Positions 1-8,380 of a DNA stretch of 51,898 nt are shown piece by piece. This stretch comes from Lunatimonas lonarensis (GTDB lineage Bacteria > Bacteroidota > Bacteroidia > Cytophagales > Cyclobacteriaceae): NCBI RefSeq assembly GCF_000390185.1, contig NZ_AQHR01000068.1, positions 1 to 51,898 of the forward strand, given 5' to 3'. The notes beneath the pieces were generated by a model. It had not been told where the DNA came from and did no database searches. It saw only the letters and a program-made list of their open reading frames with translations. The position numbers were made by a program, and so were the translations under genes. Every line of letters begins with the position of its first letter. Positions within the stretch are counted from its first letter, which is position 1.

Positions 1-53
1 GGCCCTTTTTGTTGGCTGGCCAGCTTCACCCAGCTTTGAAATCACCTACCTAA

Positions 54-123
54 GGGGCGTAGCCCTGAGATCTTAGTAGGAAATCAATTATATAAATAAT
101 TGAGGGGCGTTAGCCCTGAAATC
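54..123. repeat. Two GGGGCGT(T)AGCCCTGA(G/A)ATC units flanking a palindrome
   Basis: A near-identical 19-20 base unit occurs at 54-72 and 104-123, spaced 50 bases apart. Each unit is itself a mini-hairpin in which GGGC pairs with GCCC across a 3-4 base loop. Between them TCAATTAT (84-91) and ATAATTGA (96-103) form a perfect 8-bp stem with a 4-base loop. The arrangement resembles a dispersed repetitive extragenic element. I cannot tell from one window whether it recurs in the genome. Confidence 0.6.
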
Positions 124-283
124 CTATACGTCCTGCTTTCAAAGCAACAAGTTACCTAGTCGCGAAAACAGAATTGGTCAGTCAATGATACAAAAAAATC
201 GCCGAAGTGGTGATATATGCCAGGGCACATGGTTAGGAATTTAAGATTTCGATATCACCTAAGCCGCCCAACCCCAACTAAGC

Positions 284-298
284 GTAGTTTGTAACTAC
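284..298. repeat. Small hairpin GTAGTT-TGT-AACTAC
   Basis: GTAGTT at 284-289 pairs with AACTAC at 293-298 across a TGT triloop. There is no T-run on either side, so it is not an intrinsic terminator. It belongs to the hairpin-rich left edge of the window. Confidence 0.45.
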
Positions 299-388
299 CC
301 GGCTGCAATATGTTTACCTACCTATCCGAAGGCATCTGCCATGCTGAATAGTACGCCAGGAAACGCTATTACACCCACGGAAAAGATA

Positions 389-1789
389 CTACTTCATGCG
401 CACCGCGATATCTCCCATGGACCTCACATAAACCTGAATGCCCTCTTCGGTCACGTAGATGCCCTGCACTTCCAGCTCGGGGCTTACCAGCGAAAAATCT
501 GCAAAGGCCGTCTGCCAGCTGCCCAACTCCCGGAGCTCCCTTCTTGCTTCCGCCAGGTAATCTCCGATGGGAAAAACCGCTTGCTTTTCGATCGCCGAAC
601 GGATCTTTCCTCCCTTGAGCCAATTGGCGCTGTTGGTCAGAAAATGCTGGGTTTTTAGATCAAAATCCACTTCCTCTAAAACGACGGCCTGCCTTTCCTC
701 GTCATACACGGGCATCCCCACCAGGTATAGCTCACCCTTCACATCCTTTTTCCGGGTGCGTTTTGCGGTGAACTCCATCCTAACCAGCGCGCGGTCACCG
801 TAGGCCTGGGTCGCGAAGGAATGCGGAATGAGCGTCGTCCGGTTGTCCACCCGAAAGGCATTTCCCACCATTTCCTCCTGAAGGTACTGATCCATCCACG
901 CATAGGAAAGTGCCAAGGGGAGCGTGATTACTGCCCTACTCTCCTCCCGGTCGTTGGGATACACCCTGGGTAGTGGGCTCTTGGGGCGTGCTGCCGGTGG
1001 GTTCAACTGACTGAACACTTCGCCGTCTATGCCCAAAAGCAGCAGCAGCTGCTGGTCCTCGGTAAACTGCTCGCGGATCATCACCCGCTCGGGCACAGCG
1101 GTCAGGAACAACTCCACTCCCTCACTTCTAAGCGAAATTGGCTCACTGTAGGCCTCCCAGGCCTGCTCTGCTATTTTCCGCAGGTCCAGGCCCGCGAGGA
1201 GGTTGGAGGCTAGCTTCCGTTCCAGCATGTTTCCAAGCTGCTGCTTCATAATCGGCTCAAGGTCCAGCGAATACCCCAACAGGTCATAACGCAGGGACCT
1301 GCCCCAACTTTCCACTTCCAGGTCGGCAATCTCCACCTCCCAGTTTTCACCCAAGTGTGGGCGAAAACTAACCTGAGGCGTAAGGGATTCCTTAAAAGGC
1401 ACCCCCGCCGATACCACCTGCCCAAAAATGCGCTTCTCCAAGCTCACTTTGCCATCCAAAAAAACCGGAAGGGTGACCCGCAGCTTACCCGATTCGGTGG
1501 CAGCCAGCCGCAGCATACCGGTCTTGAGCACGGTCACATCGGAAAACAGCCCATTGCCCAGGTCAATGCCTTTTTCGGAAAAAAGGTTTTCGCTCAACTG
1601 CTCATTCAGCTTGCTTTCAAACAGGGAGAGTGGCAGGGCCAAGCGGAGATTGATTTCGGAAACCGCCTTTGGGAGGGCTTGTTGTCGGCCTACTTGAGGT
1701 GATTTCGCAGGATCAATCTTTTTACAGCCCAACAGGGTGAAAATCCCCAACAGGAGGATACCATATCTGTAGAAATGTTTGAAGAGCAT
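389..1789 (-). CDS. DUF4403 family lipoprotein
   Basis: About 466 residues from the chosen start. The ATG at 1789 is preferred over the upstream one at 1828 because it opens directly into a lipoprotein signal peptide with the lipobox LLGC (cysteine about residue 22). The rest is a long soluble region without membrane segments, matching the DUF4403 family of Bacteroidota and Proteobacteria. That family is uncharacterised; it is probably an envelope lipid- or ligand-binding protein exposed to the periplasm, which is inference. The gene is divergent from ytxJ. A TAnnTTTG-type element at 1867-1874 on the minus strand could drive it, giving a leader of about 70 bases. No functional partner is evident nearby. 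Confidence 0.75.
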   Translation of the reverse strand: MLFKHFYRYGILLLGIFTLLGCKKIDPAKSPQVGRQQALPKAVSEINLRLALPLSLFESKLNEQLSENLFSEKGIDLGNGLFSDVTVLKTGMLRLAATESGKLRVTLPVFLDGKVSLEKRIFGQVVSAGVPFKESLTPQVSFRPHLGENWEVEIADLEVESWGRSLRYDLLGYSLDLEPIMKQQLGNMLERKLASNLLAGLDLRKIAEQAWEAYSEPISLRSEGVELFLTAVPERVMIREQFTEDQQLLLLLGIDGEVFSQLNPPAARPKSPLPRVYPNDREESRAVITLPLALSYAWMDQYLQEEMVGNAFRVDNRTTLIPHSFATQAYGDRALVRMEFTAKRTRKKDVKGELYLVGMPVYDEERQAVVLEEVDFDLKTQHFLTNSANWLKGGKIRSAIEKQAVFPIGDYLAEARRELRELGSWQTAFADFSLVSPELEVQGIYVTEEGIQVYVRSMGDIAVRMK

Positions 1790-1866
1790 AACTTGACTAA
1801 TTTTTGGATCAACGGAAAGCCTCCGCAATGCTTGGGACGCTGCACGTACAGTGAACCTCGGTAGAC

Positions 1867-1874
1867 CAAAACTA
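1867..1874 (-). promoter_or_regulatory. Possible -7 element TAGTTTTG for the DUF4403 gene
   Basis: On the minus strand this reads TAGTTTTG, an exact match to the Bacteroidota -7 consensus TAnnTTTG, about 78 bases upstream of the DUF4403 start codon. I found no good -33 TTG at the usual spacing, so support is partial. Confidence 0.35.
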
Positions 1875-2002
1875 TAACGAAAATAGCAGGGAAACGGGTA
1901 AGTCTACAATTTTTTTTCATCCGGTGAACTCTAGCCCGGTCGCCCGCCGTTATGGGTGCAATACGCTAATAGTTCCCGACAACTTGATAAAGGTAACAAA
2001 CG

Positions 2003-2341
2003 ATGAGCTGGAAAAAACTGGAAGAAATAACGCAGATCGATCAATTGATCGAGGAAAGCAAAACGCGGCCGGTGGTGGTTTTCAAACATTCTACACGCTG
2101 CTCGATCAGCAGCATGGCCTGGAACCGCATCACACGAAGCTGGAAGGATGAGGACAGCCAAAAGGTGGAACCCTACTACCTCGATCTGATTGCTTACCGG
2201 GCAATTTCTGACGCCATTGCCAGCCGATTTGCCGTTCCGCATGCCTCGCCCCAGGTCATTTTGATCAAAAATGGAGAGGCGGTATACGATACCAGTCACA
2301 TGGGCATCAATTACGAAGAACTGATGGATCGGTCCAATTAG
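2003..2341 (+). CDS. ytxJ: Bacillithiol-system redox protein YtxJ-like
   Basis: 112 residues, a thioredoxin-fold protein of the YtxJ (DUF2847) family found in organisms that make the low-molecular-weight thiol bacillithiol. The N-terminal strand VVVFKHS is followed by T-R-C-S-I-S-S. This gives a single active-site cysteine, C33, where glutaredoxins have CxxC, so it is expected to act as a monothiol bacilliredoxin-like protein that removes bacillithiol from oxidised proteins. A conserved-looking cis-proline region follows (VPHASPQVILI), typical of thioredoxin folds. No bacillithiol biosynthesis gene is in the window. The stop codon lies inside the loop of a terminator hairpin, so the gene is probably monocistronic. 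Family assignment is firm; the biochemical role is inferred from family context. Confidence 0.85.
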   Translation: MSWKKLEEITQIDQLIEESKTRPVVVFKHSTRCSISSMAWNRITRSWKDEDSQKVEPYYLDLIAYRAISDAIASRFAVPHASPQVILIKNGEAVYDTSHMGINYEELMDRSN

Positions 2342-2361
2342 TCCTGGACCGATTTTTTTTT
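2328..2361 (+). terminator. Intrinsic terminator after ytxJ
   Basis: ATCGGTCCA (2328-2336) and TGGACCGAT (2345-2353) form a perfect 9-bp stem followed by eight Ts. The stem starts inside the last codons of ytxJ and its stop codon lies in the loop. Confidence 0.85.
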
Positions 2362-2532
2362 CCAATACCCGTTTCCCCAACCCTTTTTTTAACCTTCCAA
2401 TCGGATTTTTACCCACTTACAACAATATTAGGCTTTTCTCAATCCTCCCGTTAAACTTTCCGCAAGGAGCCGGTGTCTAACAGGCACAAACAAGACATCT
2501 ACAATGAAATCTAGGCCGCCTCCCGGAAGGGA

Positions 2533-2561
2533 GGGATTTCCTGTCTGCCGGCAGGCATCCC
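2533..2561. repeat. Palindromic element around CTGCCGGCAG
   Basis: A perfect 10-bp palindrome CTGCCGGCAG (2545-2554) sits inside an imperfect larger hairpin whose outer arms are GGGAT (2533-2537) and ATCCC (2557-2561). There is no T-run. It lies between ytxJ and the TonB-dependent barrel gene and resembles a REP-like extragenic palindrome. Confidence 0.5.
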
Positions 2562-2607
2562 GATAAACCTGGACAAGTTGTGACCTTTGAAAAACAATTA
2601 TAGACAC

Positions 2608-5532
2608 ATGAAAATCTTTACATTATCTACATTTTTCGTATTCCTTTTTGGTCTACAGGAGCTGGAAGCCCAGCAAAGGCGTTCGGCCGATGGCCAAGGC
2701 CCCATGATTCGGGGGCAAGTGGTAGAAGCGGAGAGCAAAGAACCCCTGATCGGCGCAAACGTCCTGATCAAAACCCCCGGTGACACCCTACTGAGCAATA
2801 CGGTAACCGGCATGGACGGCAGATTCGAAATAGCCTATCCCCGTATCCAGTCCTTTACATTGGAAATCACCTACGTGGGTTACGAAAAGGTAACCCGTAG
2901 CATGAGCCGTGGTGTTCCGCTTGACCTGGGAGTCATCGCCATCAGCGAGGACAGCAAGCTGCTTGGTGAGGTGGTGATCCAAGGAGAGGCCGCCGTGGGT
3001 GAGATGCGAGGCGATACGGCAGTATTCAACGCCAACGCATTCAAAACCCGTGAAAATGCGATGGCGGAAGACCTTATCGGCAAGCTGCCCGGTGTAACCA
3101 TTGAGAACGGGCAGGTGCAGGCACAGGGAGAGCAGGTGCAACGCATTCTGGTAGATGGCCGGGAGTTTTTTGGCAACGACCCTTCCATTGCCCTACGAAA
3201 CCTTCCCGCAGACATGATCGAGAGTGTGCAGGTATTGGATCAGCGTTCCGACCAGTCCCGTCTCACCGGACTCGACGATGGCAACTACGCCAAAACGATC
3301 AACATCATCACCAAAGGCAATATGCGCAATAGCCATTTTGGCCGGGTGTATGGAGGATATGGAACCGACAACCGCTACTCGCTAGGTGGTAACATCAATT
3401 TCTTCAAAGGGGCAAAGCGGATCTCCGTAATCGGACTTTTCAACAACGTAAACCAACAAAACTTCTCCTCTGACGATCTACTCGGCGTGACCAGTGGTGC
3501 CATGGGCGGCGGTGGCCGACGAGGAGGAGGCGGTGGTGGTAGACCTGGCGGTGGCGGTGGGGGTCCCGGCGGTGGCGGTTGGGGCGGTGGCCCAGGCAGT
3601 AACTTTGCCGTAGCGCAGAACAACGGTATCGTAACGACCAACTCACTCGGATTGAACTACAGCGACAAATGGGGTGAAAAAATCAACTTTACAGGCAGTT
3701 ACTTTTACAATGACACCGATAACGCCGTATTGGATATTACCAACCGGGAAACCATTCTAAGTGAACAACAACGACAGTTTTACCAGGAAAACCAACTTTC
3801 CAACATCAATAACCGAAACCACCGGATGAATGGGATGATCGAGTACGATCTGAACAGCAAAAATGCGTTTATCATCCGTCCGTCACTCAGCTTCCAAGAC
3901 AACCGACGATACAGTGACCTGGATGGTCTGAACCTCAGTGGCGGCATGGATCCACTGAGTGCTACCCGCACCATCAGCGAAAACGAAACCCAGGGCTACA
4001 ACCTCTCCAACTCCCTGACGTATCGCTACAAATTCGAAAAGCGGGGCAGATCCTTTTCCACCGATGTATTCACCGCGCTAAACAAGCGGGATCAGCTCAC
4101 CGACCTGATAGCGGCTAATCGAGACTTTGTACGTATGTCGCAGGATACCTTGATTCAGGAAACGACCGCATTGTCAGATGGATTCAACTACAACATCAAC
4201 CTAACCTACACCGAGCCTATCACCGAGCGATCAGTGGCAACCGCCCGATACTCCTTCGGGAACAACAAAAGTGCAGCAGACCAAAAGACGTTCCAGCTTG
4301 CCAACGAGCAGGGCATCATGGTATTGGATACAGCACTGAGCAACGAATTTGACAATCGGTTCTTTACACAGCGGGCAGGGTTGGGCTACATGTACAGCCA
4401 CAAAGGTTTCAACGCCAACGTGAGCATGGACTACCAATACGCAGTATTGGACAACGACATCATGTTTCCCCAAGAAGGCAATGTATACCGAGATTTCCGT
4501 AATTTCCTGCCCACCGCAGTGGTCAACTACCGTACCGAAAAGGGTATAAACTACCGGTTCAGGTATCGCACCCGGACACAGGAACCAAGCGTAAACCAGC
4601 TCCAGAATGTAATCAACAACAACAATCCGCTAAACCTGACCGTAGGAAACCCGGAGCTCGCGCAGGCATTCAACAATACCTTTTTCCTAAATATGTCTAA
4701 GGTGGACATGGAAAAGAACAAGACACTATTCATGTTCCTGTTTGCCTCCATCACCGACAATTTTGTGGGCACCAACACATTTGTAGCGCTACAGGATACG
4801 CTGATAAACAACGAGATTTTGCTGCGAAGTGGCGGGCAGATAACCCGTCCTGAGAACCTAAACGGACAGTGGATGTCCCGCTTTTTTGTAAACTACGGCA
4901 CGAGCATACCCAAGCTGAAAACCAAGGTGAACTTCAATCCCGGTTTGAGCTATGGACGTACCCCCGGCATCATCAACGGGCAGATGAACGTAAACGAAAA
5001 CATCGACTTCAGAGGTGGGGTGACCCTCGCCAGCAACATCAGCAAAGACGTGGACTTTACCTTCTCAACAAATGGTACCTACACCGTAGTGAAAAGTAGT
5101 CTGCAAAGTAACCTTGACAACAATTACTACATCCAAAACAGCAATTTGCGGTTTTACTATTCCCCGAACGACGGCAAGCTGTTCATAGCCAACAGTGCCA
5201 ACAACATGTTGTTCAGAGGACTTTCCGAGGGCCTTGACCAGTCGGTTTGGCTTTGGAACATAGAGGCAGGGTACCGTTTTATGAAAAACAACAAAGCGGA
5301 GCTAAAGCTCTTTGTATTTGACGTCTTGAAACAAAACAATGCTATTTCAAGAACCGTATCCGACGTAGCAATTACCGATGTATTCTCGAATGTACTGACC
5401 CGATACGGCATGCTGAGCTTCACCTATATCATTGGTAACTTCAAGAAAGCGGAAGAATCTCCCAGCCCCGGAGGCTTTGGCCCCGGAATGGCTCCCGGAG
5501 GCATGCGCCCAGGTGGGGCCAGGACTTGGTAA
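2608..5532 (+). CDS. TonB-dependent outer-membrane barrel protein, glycine-rich
   Basis: About 974 residues. The ATG at 2608 is preferred because it begins a clean signal peptide ending near LEAQQ. A carboxypeptidase-regulatory-like beta-sandwich follows (about residues 30-110, with VVEAESKEPLIGANVLI), then a plug domain (about 120-235, including LPGVTIENG and ILVDGREFFG), then a large barrel of the outer-membrane beta-barrel group. Residues 299-331 are almost pure glycine with Arg and Pro, and the C terminus is again Gly/Pro/Met-rich. The protein should sit in the outer membrane and import or export an unknown ligand using TonB. It lacks a SusD partner, which separates it from the SusC at 43111. 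A strong terminator follows. Substrate unknown. Confidence 0.85.
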   Translation: MKIFTLSTFFVFLFGLQELEAQQRRSADGQGPMIRGQVVEAESKEPLIGANVLIKTPGDTLLSNTVTGMDGRFEIAYPRIQSFTLEITYVGYEKVTRSMSRGVPLDLGVIAISEDSKLLGEVVIQGEAAVGEMRGDTAVFNANAFKTRENAMAEDLIGKLPGVTIENGQVQAQGEQVQRILVDGREFFGNDPSIALRNLPADMIESVQVLDQRSDQSRLTGLDDGNYAKTINIITKGNMRNSHFGRVYGGYGTDNRYSLGGNINFFKGAKRISVIGLFNNVNQQNFSSDDLLGVTSGAMGGGGRRGGGGGGRPGGGGGGPGGGGWGGGPGSNFAVAQNNGIVTTNSLGLNYSDKWGEKINFTGSYFYNDTDNAVLDITNRETILSEQQRQFYQENQLSNINNRNHRMNGMIEYDLNSKNAFIIRPSLSFQDNRRYSDLDGLNLSGGMDPLSATRTISENETQGYNLSNSLTYRYKFEKRGRSFSTDVFTALNKRDQLTDLIAANRDFVRMSQDTLIQETTALSDGFNYNINLTYTEPITERSVATARYSFGNNKSAADQKTFQLANEQGIMVLDTALSNEFDNRFFTQRAGLGYMYSHKGFNANVSMDYQYAVLDNDIMFPQEGNVYRDFRNFLPTAVVNYRTEKGINYRFRYRTRTQEPSVNQLQNVINNNNPLNLTVGNPELAQAFNNTFFLNMSKVDMEKNKTLFMFLFASITDNFVGTNTFVALQDTLINNEILLRSGGQITRPENLNGQWMSRFFVNYGTSIPKLKTKVNFNPGLSYGRTPGIINGQMNVNENIDFRGGVTLASNISKDVDFTFSTNGTYTVVKSSLQSNLDNNYYIQNSNLRFYYSPNDGKLFIANSANNMLFRGLSEGLDQSVWLWNIEAGYRFMKNNKAELKLFVFDVLKQNNAISRTVSDVAITDVFSNVLTRYGMLSFTYIIGNFKKAEESPSPGGFGPGMAPGGMRPGGARTW
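3502..3600 (+). repeat. Glycine-codon low-complexity tract inside the barrel gene
   Basis: This run of GGC/GGT/GGA/GGG codons encodes residues 299-331 of the TonB-dependent protein. It joins the early barrel strands to a following segment that restarts with normal composition. The reading frame is kept throughout, so it is an in-frame insertion rather than a sign of decay. Confidence 0.85.
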
Positions 5533-5562
5533 TGATTTTTTTACTTACTCTCTTATATAGCG

Positions 5563-5602
5563 AAAAAGGGGGCCGCTCGCATGAGACAGCCCCCCTTTTT
5601 TT
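5563..5602 (+). terminator. Intrinsic terminator after the TonB-dependent barrel gene
   Basis: AAAAAGGGGG (5563-5572) pairs with the complementary C- and T-rich arm starting near 5590, ending in a seven-T run at 5596-5602. The A-rich left arm means it may also act for transcripts coming from the right (pfkA). Confidence 0.8.
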
Positions 5603-5661
5603 GATTTTAAAGTGGTTATAGCCGGGTTCACCGCGGCATAACAGGCCTATTTGATAGCGAA

Positions 5662-6753
5662 TCAATCTCCAAAGCTGATCCCCAGCCCCTTGGCGCCCTG
5701 TACGAGGGAACCCTTCGGATCCACATGATGGTAGCTTTGGGTAGCTTCTGCAAGATCTACGGAAACAATGGAGTTGTTTTGGTAAGACACCATCTTGCCA
5801 AAGGCCCCTTCCAACACCAGCTCAAACGCTTTCACACCAAACAAACTGGCCAGTACCCGGTCGAAAGCCACCGGCGTGCCTCCCCGCTGCACATGGCCAA
5901 GCACGGTTTCCCGGATCTCCTGTTTGCAGCCCACTGCTTTTAACTGCCGGGATAATTCAAAAGCAACACCTCCCAGACGTACATGTTCTGATCCTTCTTC
6001 TCCTGCGGAAAAAGTGATGGTTCCATCTTTGGCCTTGGCTCCTTCGGCGATCACGATATTGACGAATCCCCGCCCCTTTTCATACCGCTCGTTAATACGC
6101 TTCAGTACCTCACGGACATCGTAGGGAATTTCGGGGATAAGGCATATCTCTGCACCGCCTCCAATGGCCGTATGCAGGGCTATCCACCCAGCATCCCGGC
6201 CCATCACTTCCATAATCATCACTCTATGGTGGCTTTCCGCGGTGGTTACCAGCTTATCAAAGCTGTCGGTAGCGATCTGCACTGCCGTCTGAAACCCAAA
6301 GGTCATATCGGTGCCCTTCAGGTCGTTATCGATGGTCTTGGGCACGCCGACGATGGGTATGCCATGGCGGTGCAGCGCCTCAGATATCTTTTGGGAACCA
6401 TCCCCCCCTATGTTAACCACGGCATCGAATCCCAATTCCCGGATTCTATCGGCCACCTTATCTGTGATGTCGTGGAAAGTGATACGCCCCTCGGCGTCTT
6501 TGATGGGATACTGTAGGGGATTGCCCTTGTTGGTGGTCTTGAGGATGGTACCTCCCCGTACATGGATTCCGGAGACTTTCGACCGGTTCAGTTTTATCAA
6601 TTCAGGCGGATCCCGCATAATCCCGCTCAAGGCTTCGATGCTGCCATATACTTCCCAATCGGGTTCTTGCTTGGCGCGTTTATAAATGCCCCGAATGACG
6701 GCATTTAGCCCGGGGCAGTCACCCCCTCCGGTGCTGATCAATAGTTTTTTCAT
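5662..6753 (-). CDS. pfkA: ATP-dependent 6-phosphofructokinase
   Basis: 363 residues from the ATG at 6753; an upstream in-frame start at 6816 would add residues unlike the family. The enzyme phosphorylates fructose 6-phosphate in glycolysis. The N-terminal nucleotide loop is STGGGDCPGLNAVIRG (7-22). GGDGS (116-120) carries glycine at the position (104 in E. coli) that distinguishes ATP users from the aspartate of pyrophosphate users. PKTIDND (138-144) holds the catalytic aspartates but has lysine at the E. coli 124 position, as in group III (mixed ATP/PPi) phosphofructokinases. MGRDAGWIA and the late GHVQRGG motif are intact. ATP use is thus predicted. The gene is divergent from glyA and has a good promoter at 6788-6817. 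Confidence 0.93.
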   Translation of the reverse strand: MKKLLISTGGGDCPGLNAVIRGIYKRAKQEPDWEVYGSIEALSGIMRDPPELIKLNRSKVSGIHVRGGTILKTTNKGNPLQYPIKDAEGRITFHDITDKVADRIRELGFDAVVNIGGDGSQKISEALHRHGIPIVGVPKTIDNDLKGTDMTFGFQTAVQIATDSFDKLVTTAESHHRVMIMEVMGRDAGWIALHTAIGGGAEICLIPEIPYDVREVLKRINERYEKGRGFVNIVIAEGAKAKDGTITFSAGEEGSEHVRLGGVAFELSRQLKAVGCKQEIRETVLGHVQRGGTPVAFDRVLASLFGVKAFELVLEGAFGKMVSYQNNSIVSVDLAEATQSYHHVDPKGSLVQGAKGLGISFGD

Positions 6754-6787
6754 AGATCGGTTTGAAACAGTCAATGGGCCCAAGATA

Positions 6788-6817
6788 CAAAAATATCCGG
6801 GATCCCTTCCGATCAAA
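6788..6817 (-). promoter_or_regulatory. pfkA promoter, TTTG-N18-TATTTTTG
   Basis: On the minus strand TTTG (6817-6814) is followed after 18 bases by TATTTTTG (6795-6788), matching the Bacteroidota -33/-7 promoter pattern. The start codon at 6753 would follow a leader of roughly 25-30 bases. Confidence 0.6.
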
Positions 6818-6829
6818 TCCGCTATTCGA

Positions 6830-6860
6830 TTGGAATATACACTGATTCAGGCTAATTTTG
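6830..6860 (+). promoter_or_regulatory. Possible glyA operon promoter, TTG-N20-TAATTTTG
   Basis: TTG (6830-6832), a 20-base spacer, and TAATTTTG (6853-6860) match the Bacteroidota housekeeping promoter. It is arranged back to back with the pfkA promoter. If used for glyA, the leader would be about 230 bases, which is long and otherwise unexplained. Confidence 0.45.
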
Positions 6861-7096
6861 CCCATCCAAAAATCCGGCATTACCTATTGGATGGGGTTCC
6901 TTGGAAAAGCGGGCTACTGAGCATCAACGGGGAGAACGGGTCGCTTCATGAAACACTAAGCACAAATGAAATCGAGCCAACCAAAGGTCGACGGGCATGA
7001 AGCAAGCCTTTCAAAGCGGGATGATTTAAAGCCATGGGGAACTCCAGTTTGATACATGCAAAAGAGGTGTGGCCGTTAAAAACCAATCATTGAGAT

Positions 7097-8365
7097 ATGA
7101 AAAGAGATCAGGTAATATTTGACCTAATAGCGAAAGAAGAGGACAGGCAGCGACGCGGTATCGAATTGATAGCCTCAGAAAACTTCACCAGCAAGCAGGT
7201 AATGGAGGCTGCGGGCAGTGTGTTGACCAACAAATACGCCGAAGGCCTTCCGAACAAGCGGTACTATGGTGGCTGCGAAGTGGTGGACGAAATCGAACAA
7301 CTGGCGATAGACCGCGCCAAGGAACTCTTTGGCGCCACTTGGGCCAACGTGCAGCCCCACTCTGGCGCGCAGGCCAATGCGGCTGTTTTCTTGGCATGTC
7401 TCCAAGCAGGCGACGCCATTCTTGGTTTTGACCTGTCACACGGAGGGCACCTTACCCACGGATCGCCCGTAAACTTTTCCGGCAAGCTCTACCAGCCGCA
7501 TTTTTATGGTGTAGAGCAGGAAACCGGCCTGATCGATTATGACAAAGTAGCTGCCAAAGCCCGCGAGGTGAAACCGAAACTGTTGATCTGTGGAGCCTCC
7601 GCCTATAGCAGAGATTGGGACTACGAACGTCTACGCGAGATTGCAGATGAAGTAGGTGCCATCCTATTGGCAGATATTTCGCACCCCTCCGGACTTATAG
7701 CCAAGGGCTTGTTAAACGACCCGCTGGATTATTGCCATATTGTAACTACTACTACGCATAAGACACTACGAGGCCCTAGAGGAGGACTTATACTGATGCG
7801 TGATGATTTCGACAACCCCTTTGGGCTTACCACGCCTAAAGGAGAACTGCGAAAGATGTCTTCCCTATTGGACTCCGGTGTATTTCCTGGAACCCAAGGT
7901 GGACCGCTGGAGCACATCATTGCTGCTAAAGCGGTGGCCTTTCGAGAGGCGCTTTCTGACGACTATATGGACTATATCCTACAGGTAAAAAAGAACGCCG
8001 CTTTAATGGCCGAGTCATTTGTGGCCAAGGGATACGAGATCATCTCCGGAGGCACCGACAACCACCTGATGCTGATCGACCTAAGAAACAAGGACCTGAC
8101 CGGTAAGCTGGCCGAAGAGACCCTCGGCAAAGTGGATATCACCATCAACAAAAACATGGTGCCCTTTGATACTCGCTCGCCTTTCGTTACCTCTGGCATG
8201 CGCGTAGGTACCGCCGCCATCACCACCCGTGGCCTGAAGGAGGATGACATGCGTAAAGTTGTGGATCTAATAGACAATGCGCTCACCCACCACCAGGATG
8301 AGGCCAGTTTGGCGAAAATCAAACAGGAGGTCAATGAGTGGATGGTTCAATTTCCCTTATATTAA
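7097..8365 (+). CDS. glyA: Serine hydroxymethyltransferase
   Basis: 422 residues, a full-length PLP enzyme interconverting serine and glycine with transfer of a one-carbon unit to tetrahydrofolate in the cytoplasm. Recognisable elements are the N-terminal [13 protein letters not shown], the Tyr-rich [12 protein letters not shown], the SGAQANAAV segment, and [14 protein letters not shown], whose K222 is the Schiff-base lysine. It is first in an apparent glyA-tatC-rpiB operon, with a 15-base gap to tatC. A possible promoter lies far upstream at 6830-6860. Confidence 0.97.
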   Translation: MKRDQVIFDLIAKEEDRQRRGIELIASENFTSKQVMEAAGSVLTNKYAEGLPNKRYYGGCEVVDEIEQLAIDRAKELFGATWANVQPHSGAQANAAVFLACLQAGDAILGFDLSHGGHLTHGSPVNFSGKLYQPHFYGVEQETGLIDYDKVAAKAREVKPKLLICGASAYSRDWDYERLREIADEVGAILLADISHPSGLIAKGLLNDPLDYCHIVTTTTHKTLRGPRGGLILMRDDFDNPFGLTTPKGELRKMSSLLDSGVFPGTQGGPLEHIIAAKAVAFREALSDDYMDYILQVKKNAALMAESFVAKGYEIISGGTDNHLMLIDLRNKDLTGKLAEETLGKVDITINKNMVPFDTRSPFVTSGMRVGTAAITTRGLKEDDMRKVVDLIDNALTHHQDEASLAKIKQEVNEWMVQFPLY

Positions 8366-8380
8366 TACTCAATAGAAGCT

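Larger units (their letters stand above)
1..388. other. Intergenic region with small hairpins, no gene seen
   Basis: No convincing coding sequence lies here. The stretch holds a group of short hairpins (54-123 and 284-298, listed separately) and otherwise unremarkable sequence. The small open frame beginning at 341 runs antisense into the DUF4403 gene and has no recognisable features. The region borders the 3' end of the leftward DUF4403 gene, so it should contain that gene's transcription end, but I see no classic hairpin plus T-run for it. Confidence 0.6.

Noticed and set aside
3375-3646. Proline-rich open frames on the minus strand
   Set aside because: They are the complement of the polyglycine codon tract in the TonB-dependent barrel gene.
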